Source: Mameliella sp. CS4 (GTDB lineage: Bacteria > Pseudomonadota > Alphaproteobacteria > Rhodobacterales > Rhodobacteraceae). From it: DNA of 64,000 bases. Both the position numbers and the translations under genes were made by a program. The notes under the pieces are model-generated. The model worked only from the letters and a program-made list of their open reading frames with translations. It had not been told where the DNA came from and did not search any database. Below, one piece after another: positions 1 through 6,900 of this stretch; within the stretch, counting starts at the first letter, position 1, and every line of letters begins with the position of its first letter. The stretch spans positions 620,001-684,000 of the forward strand of contig NZ_JAHXRQ010000001.1 in the NCBI RefSeq assembly GCF_019392335.1, given 5' to 3'.

Positions 1-511
1 AGAGATGCGAATAGCTGTGCGCCATGGCTTCGGTGCTTTTCTTTGTCGCCGCGTAAAAGGACATCTGGTAATCCGCGCGGTCGGTTTCGCGATAGGGCAT
101 CCGCGTGTTCGCGCCATAGGCCGAGGAGGTCGAGGCCAAGAGCAGGTGGCGCGGGGGATGCGCGCGGGCAGCCTCAAGGATCTCGAAGGTGCCAACGATG
201 TTCGATTCCAGATAGGACCGCGGATTTTCGATCGAGTAACGCACCCCGGCCTGCGCGGCGAGATGGATCACCACGTCGGGCTTTTCCCGCGCAAAAAGAT
301 CTGCCATGCGCCCCGGATCCTCGACCCGGCCGATCTCGGGGACGAAATCGCCCAACGGAGCCAGACGGGCGTGCCGGTTTTGTTTCAGCGACACCTCGTA
401 ATAGTCGGTCAGCGCGTCCAGCCCGATCACGCGCCAGCCTTCATCCAACAGCCGCGCGCAGCAATGATAACCGATAAAGCCGGCGGAACCGGTGACAAGA
501 GCGGTGGGCAT
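1..511 (-). CDS. NAD-dependent epimerase, UDP-glucuronate 4-epimerase type (3' part missing)
   Basis: Extended short-chain dehydrogenase that interconverts nucleotide sugars in the cytosol, probably UDP-glucuronate to UDP-galacturonate for surface polysaccharide. The 170 visible residues start at ATG (509-511 complement) and carry the Rossmann motif TGSAGFIG (G8, G11, G14), a D32 acidic residue, the HLAAQAGVRYS segment typical of this epimerase subgroup (residues 83-93), and the catalytic Tyr-x3-Lys in FYAATKK (Y153, K157). The family is about 335 residues, so roughly half lies beyond the window edge. It is divergent from the next gene. The exact sugar substrate cannot be told from the sequence. 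Confidence 0.85.
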   Translation of the reverse strand, partial: MPTALVTGSAGFIGYHCCARLLDEGWRVIGLDALTDYYEVSLKQNRHARLAPLGDFVPEIGRVEDPGRMADLFAREKPDVVIHLAAQAGVRYSIENPRSYLESNIVGTFEILEAARAHPPRHLLLASTSSAYGANTRMPYRETDRADYQMSFYAATKKSTEAMAHSYSHL

Positions 512-609
512 GGCGCAGGGTCCTGAGAATTCGTGCCTGTTACGGGGAGTCGTTTGCCTGATCCCCGGCGATGCGTCTAGTGTTTGCGCGAACGGATAGA
601 GGGACGACG

Positions 610-1356
610 ATGGAACTGAAGAAAAACGCCTTCAAGGCGGGCTTGCAGGAGGGCCGCCTGCAGCGTGGCATCTGGTGTAGCATGTCCGATCCGCTGGCCG
701 CCGAGATGATGGCGACCTGCGGGTACGACTGGATGCTCTTCGACTGCGAGCATTCGCCGATGGACCCGATCCGCGTGCTGCCGATGCTGCAGGCGGTGGC
801 GCCCTATCCGGTGTCTGCCCTGGCGCGGCCCGCCTCGCTGAATGCGCCCGAGATGAAACGGCTGCTGGACATCGGAACGCAGACGCTGGTTGTTCCTTAT
901 GTGCAAAATGCCGAAGAGGCCGCCGAGGCCGCTGCTGCCGTCGCCTATCCGCCGGCGGGCATCCGGGGTGTCGCCGGGATGACGCGGGCCAGCAGCTTTG
1001 GCCGGATCGCCGATTACCACGCCACCGCGCGCGACGAGCTTTGCCTGATCGTCCAGGTCGAGACGGTCGAGGCGATGGCCCAGATCGAGGCGATTGCGGC
1101 GGTGCCGGGGATCGACGGCCTCTTTATCGGACCGGCAGACCTGGGGGCCTCGATGGGCTACCCCGGCCAACCGAGCCACCCCGAGGTCCAGGCGGCGGTT
1201 GTCGACGGGATCAAGCGGATCACGGCGGCGGGCAAACCCGCCGGGACGCTGACCACCGACCCCGAGTTCGGTCAAAAGGCGATCGATGCCGGAGTGAGTT
1301 TCATCGCGCAGGATCTTGACCTGGTGGCCCTGCGCAAGGGTCTGACCCGCAGCTAG
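610..1356 (+). CDS. HpcH/HpaI family class II aldolase
   Basis: Metal-dependent pyruvate aldolase of the HpaI/RhmA family, cleaving or forming 2-oxo-4-hydroxy acids such as 4-hydroxy-2-oxoheptanedioate. The 248-residue product has the family marks: DCEHSPMDP with catalytic H48, R73, metal ligands E151 (QVETVEA) and D177 (FIGPADLGASMG). The ATG at 610 is preferred over an upstream ATG at 571, because the family begins with NxFK/LKxG a few residues in and this start gives that layout; length matches the 250-265 usual. It stands alone, with a terminator-like hairpin 20 bases after the stop. The natural substrate is not determined by context. Confidence 0.88.
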   Translation: MELKKNAFKAGLQEGRLQRGIWCSMSDPLAAEMMATCGYDWMLFDCEHSPMDPIRVLPMLQAVAPYPVSALARPASLNAPEMKRLLDIGTQTLVVPYVQNAEEAAEAAAAVAYPPAGIRGVAGMTRASSFGRIADYHATARDELCLIVQVETVEAMAQIEAIAAVPGIDGLFIGPADLGASMGYPGQPSHPEVQAAVVDGIKRITAAGKPAGTLTTDPEFGQKAIDAGVSFIAQDLDLVALRKGLTRS

Positions 1357-1375
1357 ACGGCCGCCCCAGCCGGGA

Positions 1376-1403
1376 CGCCTTGCCAGCAGGCAGGGCGCCT
1401 TTT
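1376..1403 (+). terminator. Rho-independent terminator after the aldolase gene
   Basis: Stem CGCC-TTGCC paired with GGCAG-GGCG (one G-U pair), loop AGCA, followed by CCTTTT. It lies 20 bases after the aldolase stop and ahead of modA. A further short dyad TGCCG-TATC-CGGCA at 1403-1416 follows directly and could be an operator for the mod genes, but it does not resemble the known ModE box. Confidence 0.55.
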
Positions 1404-1467
1404 GCCGTATCCGGCATGAGATTGTGAGGTGACAGGCGTCGCGGCGCGTGCCAGAACCAGCCCTGCC

Positions 1468-2211
1468 ATGAGAAAACTCTTTGCCTGCCTGTGTTTCGCC
1501 CTAGCGCTTGCCCGGCCCGTGTCCGGGGAAGAGCAGGTGACCGTGTTCGCCGCCGCCAGCCTCAAGACCGCGCTGGACGAGGTCGCCAATGTCTATGACG
1601 GCAAGCTTGTCCTGTCTTATGCCGGGTCTTCGGCATTGGCGCGCCAGGTCCAGCAGGGCGCACCTGCGGACGTGGTCTTTCTGGCCAATACCGACTGGAT
1701 GGATGTTCTGGAACGCGACGGGTTGATCGCCCGGGACACACGCACCGAATTGCTGGGCAATCGCCTGGTGCTGGCCGGACCTGCGGGTGCGGACCCGGTC
1801 GAGATCGGGCCGGACCTGGACCTGGCCGCGATGCTGGGTGAAGGTCGCCTTGCGATGGCCCTGGTCGAGGCGGTCCCGGCGGGCATCTACGGCAAGGCGG
1901 CGCTGGAAACGCTGGGCCTGTGGGAGGCCGTGGCCCCCCGCGTGGCGCAGGCCGATAACGTGCGCGCCGCGCTGGCGCTGGTCTCTCTGGGGCAGGTGCC
2001 GCTGGGCGTGGTCTATGCCACCGACGCGGCGGCGGATCCGGCCGTCGATGCCCTGGGCCTTTTCCCCGAGGACAGCCACCCGCCGATCCGCTACCCCGTT
2101 GCCGCGGTCGAGGGCCGCGCCGGACGGGCGGCCCCTTTCCTGGCTTTCCTGCAAACGCCCGAGGCGGCGGCGATCTTTGTCGCGCAGGGATTCTCTGTCC
2201 TGGACCACTGA
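1468..2211 (+). CDS. modA: Molybdate ABC transporter, periplasmic binding protein
   Basis: Periplasmic protein that binds molybdate or tungstate and delivers it to ModB. A signal peptide (residues 1-20, ending ARPVSG) precedes the mature start EEQVTVFAAASLKTALDEV, the usual ModA opening with an oxyanion-binding Ser; the second Ser site is in YAGSSALARQ, and the hinge motif PAGIYGKAAL and YATDA follow. Length is 247, normal for ModA. The ATG at 1468 puts the signal peptide at the N-terminus; an in-frame GTG at 1429 would add 13 residues. First gene of modABC, four bases before modB. Confidence 0.95.
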   Translation: MRKLFACLCFALALARPVSGEEQVTVFAAASLKTALDEVANVYDGKLVLSYAGSSALARQVQQGAPADVVFLANTDWMDVLERDGLIARDTRTELLGNRLVLAGPAGADPVEIGPDLDLAAMLGEGRLAMALVEAVPAGIYGKAALETLGLWEAVAPRVAQADNVRAALALVSLGQVPLGVVYATDAAADPAVDALGLFPEDSHPPIRYPVAAVEGRAGRAAPFLAFLQTPEAAAIFVAQGFSVLDH

Positions 2212-2215
2212 CGCG

Positions 2216-2908
2216 ATGGATTGGCTCAGCCCGGCAGAGTGGGAGGCGGTCAGACTGTCCCTCCGTGTGTCGTTCTGGGCCACGGTCGCGGCGCTGCCCT
2301 TCGGATTGTTCATCGCCTACGCGCTGGCCCGCTGGCGGTTTCCGGGCAAGCAGATCCTCAACGGGTTGGTCCACCTGCCGTTGATCCTGCCGCCGGTCGT
2401 CACCGGCTACCTGCTGCTGATCACGCTCAGCCCGCGCGCGCCGGTGGGCGCCTTCCTGAAGTCCATCGGGATCAGCTTTGCCTTCAACTGGACAGGCGCG
2501 GCGCTGGCCGCCGGGATCATGGGCTTTCCGCTGATGGTGCGCGCCATGCGCCTGTCGATCGAGGCGGTGGACCCAAAACTGGAACAGGCCGCCGCCACCT
2601 TGGGCGCCTCGCGTCCCTGGGTCTTTGTCACCGTGACCCTGCCGATGGTGCTGCCGGGTGTGCTGGCGGGCGCAATCCTGGGCTTTGCCAAGGCGATGGG
2701 CGAATTCGGCGCCACGATCACCTTTGTTTCGAACATTCCCGGCCAGACACAGACCCTGCCCTCGGCGATCTACGCCTTTTTGCAGGTGCCGGGTGGAGAG
2801 GCCTCGGCCCTACGGCTGGTGGCGGTGGCGGTTGCCGTTGCGATGCTGGCGCTGCTCTTGTCGGAATGGATTTCGCGCCGGGTGGCGGCGCGGGTGGGGG
2901 GCGCGTGA
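2216..2908 (+). CDS. modB: Molybdate ABC transporter, permease
   Basis: Inner-membrane permease of the molybdate importer. It has 230 residues with about five to six hydrophobic helices (for example 17-37, 48-70, 91-110, 142-163, 208-225) and the EAA coupling loop near 120-140 (EQAAATLGASRPW), which docks on ModC. ATG at 2216 follows the modA stop by four bases, and its stop overlaps the modC start by one base, so the three genes are translated as one operon. Length and motif order are those of ModB. Confidence 0.95.
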   Translation: MDWLSPAEWEAVRLSLRVSFWATVAALPFGLFIAYALARWRFPGKQILNGLVHLPLILPPVVTGYLLLITLSPRAPVGAFLKSIGISFAFNWTGAALAAGIMGFPLMVRAMRLSIEAVDPKLEQAAATLGASRPWVFVTVTLPMVLPGVLAGAILGFAKAMGEFGATITFVSNIPGQTQTLPSAIYAFLQVPGGEASALRLVAVAVAVAMLALLLSEWISRRVAARVGGA

Positions 2909-3981
2909 TGCTGGAGGTCGCGGTGCGTCACCGGCTGGGCGCCTTCACGCTGGACGCGGCCTTTGAGGCGCCGCCGGGGCTCTGCGTGCTTTTTGGCCGC
3001 TCCGGGTCGGGTAAAACCAGCGTCATCAATGCCGTGGCCGGTCTGATGCGCCCCGATGAGGGGCGCGTGCAGGTCGGAGAGCGTGTTCTGGGTGACACCT
3101 CTCAGGGAATCTGGTTGCCGCCGCACAAGCGCCGCCTGGGCTATATCTTTCAGGAAGGCCGGCTGTTTCCGCATCTCTCGGTACGGCAAAACCTGATGTA
3201 TGGCCGCTGGTTTGCCGGATCGCTATTGCCGTTGGACCCGGTGGTCGAGATGTTGGGCCTTGGCCCTTTGCTGACCCGCCGTCCGGGGGCCTTGTCAGGC
3301 GGTGAGAAACAGCGCGTGGCCATCGGGCGCGCGCTTTTGGCCGATCCGGGGCTGATCCTGGCCGATGAACCGCTGGCGGCGCTGGACGAGGCCCGCAAGC
3401 GCGAGATCCTGCCCTATTTCGAACGGCTGCGGGACGAGGCGCGCTGTCCGATCCTCTATGTCAGCCATTCCGCCGCCGAGGTCGCGCGGCTGGCAACAAC
3501 CGTGGTCGTGCTTCAAGACGGGCGGGTTGTCCGGCAGGGCACAGCCGCAGAGGTGCTGAGCGACCCGGCGGTGACGCCCGCAGGCATCCGCGCGGTTGGG
3601 GCCGTACTGGAGGTGCGGGTGGCCGCACACCACGAAGACGGGCTGACCGAGCTGGATGCCGGGGGTATCCCGCTGTACCTGCCGCGTGTCCCGCAGGTCG
3701 TGGGCGCGCCGCTGCGGATCCGGATCGCGGCGCAAGAGGTGATCCTGGCCCGTGAACGCCCCGAGGGGCTGTCGGCGCTCAACATCCTGCCGGGAAAGGT
3801 GGCTACGATCCGGGCGGGTGAGGGCCCGGGGACGCTTGTCTCTCTCGACACGGCGGCGGGCCGGGTGCTGGCGCGTGTCACGCGGCGGTCCGCGGAAACG
3901 CTGGGCCTGGTGCCCGGCGTCGACTGTTTCGCGGTGGTCAAGACGGTGGCCATCGCGCGCGAGGATGTCGGCACCGCTTGA
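2908..3981 (+). CDS. modC: Molybdate ABC transporter, ATPase
   Basis: ATP-binding subunit powering molybdate import. In its 357 residues are Walker A GRSGSGKT (30-37), the Q-loop FQEGRLFPH (81-89), signature LSGGEKQ (129-135), Walker B LILADEP (149-155) and the switch His in YVSHS. Residues of about 290-355 form the C-terminal Mop/TOBE domain that binds molybdate (SALNILPGKV onward) and is thought to regulate the ATPase. Starts at the ATG overlapping the modB stop (TGATG). Closes the operon. Confidence 0.95.
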   Translation: MLEVAVRHRLGAFTLDAAFEAPPGLCVLFGRSGSGKTSVINAVAGLMRPDEGRVQVGERVLGDTSQGIWLPPHKRRLGYIFQEGRLFPHLSVRQNLMYGRWFAGSLLPLDPVVEMLGLGPLLTRRPGALSGGEKQRVAIGRALLADPGLILADEPLAALDEARKREILPYFERLRDEARCPILYVSHSAAEVARLATTVVVLQDGRVVRQGTAAEVLSDPAVTPAGIRAVGAVLEVRVAAHHEDGLTELDAGGIPLYLPRVPQVVGAPLRIRIAAQEVILARERPEGLSALNILPGKVATIRAGEGPGTLVSLDTAAGRVLARVTRRSAETLGLVPGVDCFAVVKTVAIAREDVGTA

Positions 3982-4012
3982 ACCCATGCCAGCCACCGCT
4001 AACTGGCGCTGC

Positions 4013-4678
4013 ATGAAAAACGCATTGATCATCGGGGACAGCGGCGGCATCGGCGGGGCGGTGGCGGCGCATTTGCGCGGGCAGGGCGTGGCGGTCACCG
4101 GCCTGTCTCGGTCACGCGACCGGCTGGACGTCACGGACGAGGCCAGCCTGCGCGCGGCGCTGGGCGCGCTGGACGGTCCCTTTGACATGGTCTTTGTGGC
4201 CACCGGCGCGCTGGAAATCGGCGGGGCGGAACCGGAAAAGACCTTGAAATCGTTGGACGCAAAGGCGCTGGCGGATCAATACCTGCTGAACGCCATCGGC
4301 CCGGCGATGGTGTTGAAACATGTCCTGCCGCTTTTGCCGCGCCGGGACCGGGCGGTCTTTGCCGTTCTGTCCGCGCGGGTGGGCTCGATCGGGGACAATG
4401 CCTTGGGTGGCTGGTACAGCTATCGCGCCGCCAAGGCGGGGGTGAACCAGCTGATCCACACGGCGGCGGTGGAACTGGCGCGCTCGCATCGGCAACTGGC
4501 CTGCGTCTGCCTGCATCCCGGGACGGTCGAAACCGCCTTTACCGCGAAATACGCCAGCCGCTATCCCACGGTCACGCCCGCACAGGCCGCCGAGCGTCTG
4601 GTCAAGGTCATGCAGGGGCTAAGCCCCGAGGATACGGGGAAATTCCTGGACTACGAAGGCCGGGAGATCCCCTGGTGA
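4013..4678 (+). CDS. SDR family oxidoreductase, C-factor-like
   Basis: Classical short-chain dehydrogenase of 221 residues: nucleotide motif GDSGGIG (8-14), catalytic S120, Y137 and K141 (YSYRAAK), and C-terminal PGTVETAF. It resembles the CsgA/C-factor subgroup of SDRs. The ATG at 4013 gives the glycine motif at the expected place. Its stop overlaps the GTG of the photolyase gene, and this SDR-photolyase pairing recurs in marine alphaproteobacteria, as far as I recall, so the two are probably coexpressed. Substrate unknown. Confidence 0.85.
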   Translation: MKNALIIGDSGGIGGAVAAHLRGQGVAVTGLSRSRDRLDVTDEASLRAALGALDGPFDMVFVATGALEIGGAEPEKTLKSLDAKALADQYLLNAIGPAMVLKHVLPLLPRRDRAVFAVLSARVGSIGDNALGGWYSYRAAKAGVNQLIHTAAVELARSHRQLACVCLHPGTVETAFTAKYASRYPTVTPAQAAERLVKVMQGLSPEDTGKFLDYEGREIPW

Positions 4679-6198
4679 GCCGGCTGGTCCTGGTGCTGGG
4701 CGACCAGTTGAGTGAGAGGGGCGCGGCGCTCAAGGCGGCGGACAAGGCCCGTGACGTGGTGGTCATGGCCGAGGTCGCGGATGAAACCGCCTATGTGCCC
4801 CATCACCCCAAGAAGATCGCGCTGATTTTTGCCGCCATGCGCAAGTTTGCGGCGCAACTGCGCGAGGACGGTTGGGATGTGCGCTATACCGAGCTGGACG
4901 ACACGCAGAACGCCGGGTCGATCTGCGGTGAGCTGTTGCGGCGGGCGGAAGAGACCGGCGCCAGCGAGGTGATCGCCACCGAACCCGGAGAATGGCGCCT
5001 AATCAATGCCTTGCGGCATTGTCCGCTCAAGGTGCGCCTGCTGGAGGATGACCGTTTCATTGCCTCGCATGCGATGTTCGACCAGTGGGCCGAGGGCCGC
5101 AAGGCATTGCGGATGGAGTATTTCTATCGCGAGATGCGGCGCAAGACGGGCCTTCTGATGGAGGGGGACGACCCCGCCGGAGAGCAGTGGAACTTTGACC
5201 ACGACAACCGAAAACCGGCCCCGGATGCGGTCACGCACAACCCGCTCCGGTTCGAACCCGACGCTGTGACCAAAGAGGTCCTGGATCTGGTCGAGGCGAG
5301 ATTTCCGAATAATTTCGGCAAGTTGCGCCCCTTTGGGTTTGCCACGGACAGAGCGCAGGCACAGCAGGCGCTGGCGCATTTCATCGACCATGCGCTGCCC
5401 TGTTTCGGCGACTATCAGGACGCGATGCTGGACGGGAACCGTTTTCTCTATCACTCGCTTCTGTCGGCCTACATGAACATCGGGTTTCTGGACCCGCTGG
5501 AGATCTGCCAAGCCATTGAAAAAGCATATGAAAATGGGGATGTCCCGATCAACGCCGCCGAAGGCTTCATTCGCCAGATCATCGGCTGGCGCGAGTATGT
5601 CCGGGGCATCTACTTTCGCGAGGGGCCTGACTATCCAGATCGCAACGTGTTGAAACACAACAGGAAACTGCCCTGGTTCTACTGGAGCGCCGAGACCGAC
5701 ATGCGCTGTGTCGCCAAGGCGGTGGAACAGACGCGGGACGAGGCCTATGCCCATCACATCCAGCGGCTGATGGTGACGGGGAATTTCGGCCTGCTGGCCG
5801 GGGTCGATCCGCACGCCCTGCACGAGTGGTATCTGAGCGTCTACATCGACGCCTTTGAATGGGTCGAGGCGCCCAATACGGTGGGGATGAGCCAGTTTGC
5901 CGATGGCGGCATCATCGCCTCAAAGCCTTATGTTTCCTCGGGAAATTACATCAACAAGATGTCGGACCACTGCAAGCCCTGCGCCTATTCGGTAGCAGCC
6001 AAGACAGGGAAAAACGCCTGCCCTTTCAACCTGCTCTACTGGCATTTCATGGACCGGCACCGCGACCGGTTCGAGGGCAACCCGCGCATGGCCCAGATGT
6101 ACCGGACCTTTGACAGGATGGATGCGGACAGGCGCGAAACCGTATTGCGCGAGGCGCAGGACTTTCTTGACCGGATGGAGGCGGGTGAGCGGGTCTGA
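4675..6198 (+). CDS. Cryptochrome/photolyase family protein with Fe-S cluster (FeS-BCP/PhrB-type)
   Basis: Flavoprotein of the bacterial cryptochrome-photolyase group that contains an Fe-S cluster; PhrB of Agrobacterium in this group repairs (6-4) photoproducts, and CryB of Rhodobacter acts in light signalling. The 507-residue product has the alpha/beta antenna domain (LVLVLGDQLS at the N-terminus) and the helical FAD domain. The four Fe-S ligands are visible: C345, C433, C436 (CKPC) and C449 (ACPF). Start is GTG at 4675, overlapping the SDR stop. Palindromes follow directly after the stop. Repair or signalling cannot be decided from sequence alone. Confidence 0.93.
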   Translation: MSRLVLVLGDQLSERGAALKAADKARDVVVMAEVADETAYVPHHPKKIALIFAAMRKFAAQLREDGWDVRYTELDDTQNAGSICGELLRRAEETGASEVIATEPGEWRLINALRHCPLKVRLLEDDRFIASHAMFDQWAEGRKALRMEYFYREMRRKTGLLMEGDDPAGEQWNFDHDNRKPAPDAVTHNPLRFEPDAVTKEVLDLVEARFPNNFGKLRPFGFATDRAQAQQALAHFIDHALPCFGDYQDAMLDGNRFLYHSLLSAYMNIGFLDPLEICQAIEKAYENGDVPINAAEGFIRQIIGWREYVRGIYFREGPDYPDRNVLKHNRKLPWFYWSAETDMRCVAKAVEQTRDEAYAHHIQRLMVTGNFGLLAGVDPHALHEWYLSVYIDAFEWVEAPNTVGMSQFADGGIIASKPYVSSGNYINKMSDHCKPCAYSVAAKTGKNACPFNLLYWHFMDRHRDRFEGNPRMAQMYRTFDRMDADRRETVLREAQDFLDRMEAGERV

Positions 6199-6200
6199 AC

Positions 6201-6249
6201 TTTGTACAAAACGTACGTTTTGTACGTCGAAATCCGCATTTTGTACAAA
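6201..6249. promoter_or_regulatory. Cluster of GTAC-centred palindromes
   Basis: TTTGTACAAA occurs at 6201-6210 and again at 6240-6249, and 6204-6225 is a perfect 22-base palindrome centred on ACGTACGT with GTACAAAA and TTTTGTAC arms. The tract is AT-rich in a GC-rich setting. It lies between the converging photolyase and dsrE genes, where a promoter would not be expected, so it may be an operator for an unseen transcript or a weak bidirectional terminator. Similar TGTACA half-sites are bound by some MerR-type light regulators, but that link is only a guess. Confidence 0.5.
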
Positions 6250-6281
6250 GCGGTCATAAAGCATTCACGAATGGCTGTGCC

Positions 6282-6300
6282 GCCGCCCGTCACGGGCGGC
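6282..6300. other. GC-rich hairpin between converging genes
   Basis: GCCGCCCG, loop TCA, CGGGCGGC, a perfect 8-base stem 15 bases before the dsrE stop codon. There is no T tract on either side, so it is at best a weak or factor-assisted transcription end for one of the two converging genes. Confidence 0.35.
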
Positions 6301-6315
6301 GACGTGCCCGGTCAA

Positions 6316-6774
6316 TCAGGGCTTGATATAGGTGAAGCCCTGCTGCTGCAGCTTGGACAGTTCCGCCACACCCGAGGGCACGATGTCATCCTCCCAGACA
6401 TCGTAGAGGTCGTTCGAATAGTCGATGTTACGGCCCCTCAGGGTGTTGTTGCAGACGTGAAAGGCCACGTTCTGGCCCTTGAGGCTGGCCACGGTGGTTT
6501 TCATCGTGTCATCGCCATTGGCGGCCGCCAGCAGGCCCAGGCCGTTGCCATGCATGACCACCTTGACCTCCATGTTCTCGGCGCCGACGGCGTTGATGTG
6601 GTTCTGGATGTTGCGCATGGCGCCCTTGTAGGCCTTGTTTCCTTCGCCGCCGACATAGTTGATGTGATAGACGACCTTCTGCTTGCCATAGCCGTCGGCC
6701 TGCGCCGTGCCGGTCATGGCAAAGGCGGTCAGGGCCAGGCCCAGGATCGCGATCAGGCGGATAAAATGGGTCAT
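6316..6774 (-). CDS. Periplasmic DsrE family protein
   Basis: Secreted DsrE/DsrF-like protein of 152 residues. A signal peptide (1-26, ending TAQA) leads into the DsrE fold beginning KVVYHINY. C108 (AFHVCNNTLRG) sits at the place of the active Cys in this family, where persulfide or sulfur transfer is suspected; function is not proven for periplasmic members. ATG at 6774 follows a strong Shine-Dalgarno (GGGAGGAG) by about nine bases, which rules out the upstream in-frame start. The gene lies after a membrane regulator on the same strand, with a long dyad between them (6853-6882). Confidence 0.85.
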   Translation of the reverse strand: MTHFIRLIAILGLALTAFAMTGTAQADGYGKQKVVYHINYVGGEGNKAYKGAMRNIQNHINAVGAENMEVKVVMHGNGLGLLAAANGDDTMKTTVASLKGQNVAFHVCNNTLRGRNIDYSNDLYDVWEDDIVPSGVAELSKLQQQGFTYIKP

Positions 6775-6852
6775 GTTCTGTGTCTCCTCCCTTGGGGGCG
6801 GTCTGGCGCGCCCCGGTCTTGTCAGAGTGACGCAGGGGGTGCCCATCCTCAC

Positions 6853-6882
6853 ACCCGGCGGAATCCCGTGATTCCTGCGGGT
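6853..6882. promoter_or_regulatory. 30-base dyad upstream of the dsrE-like gene
   Basis: ACCCG, two bases, GGAATC, four bases, GATTCC, two bases, CGGGT: eleven of thirteen positions per arm are symmetric. It lies about 80 bases before the dsrE-like start and 18 bases after the stop of the LuxR-type regulator gene. Size and symmetry suit a dimeric HTH protein, and the adjacent regulator is the natural candidate. Each inner arm also contains a GANTC site (CcrM methylation target). Confidence 0.5.
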
Positions 6883-6900
6883 TTCGACCTCGGGAAAACC

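Noticed and set aside
1403..1416. ModE operator before modA
   Set aside because: The dyad TGCCG-TATC-CGGCA does not match the known ModE box; left as an unnamed dyad.
1787..3981. Longer frames that would fuse ModA-ModB or extend ModC upstream
   Set aside because: The long forms run through neighbouring genes in another frame; the short forms start at proper ATGs and match ModB and ModC lengths.
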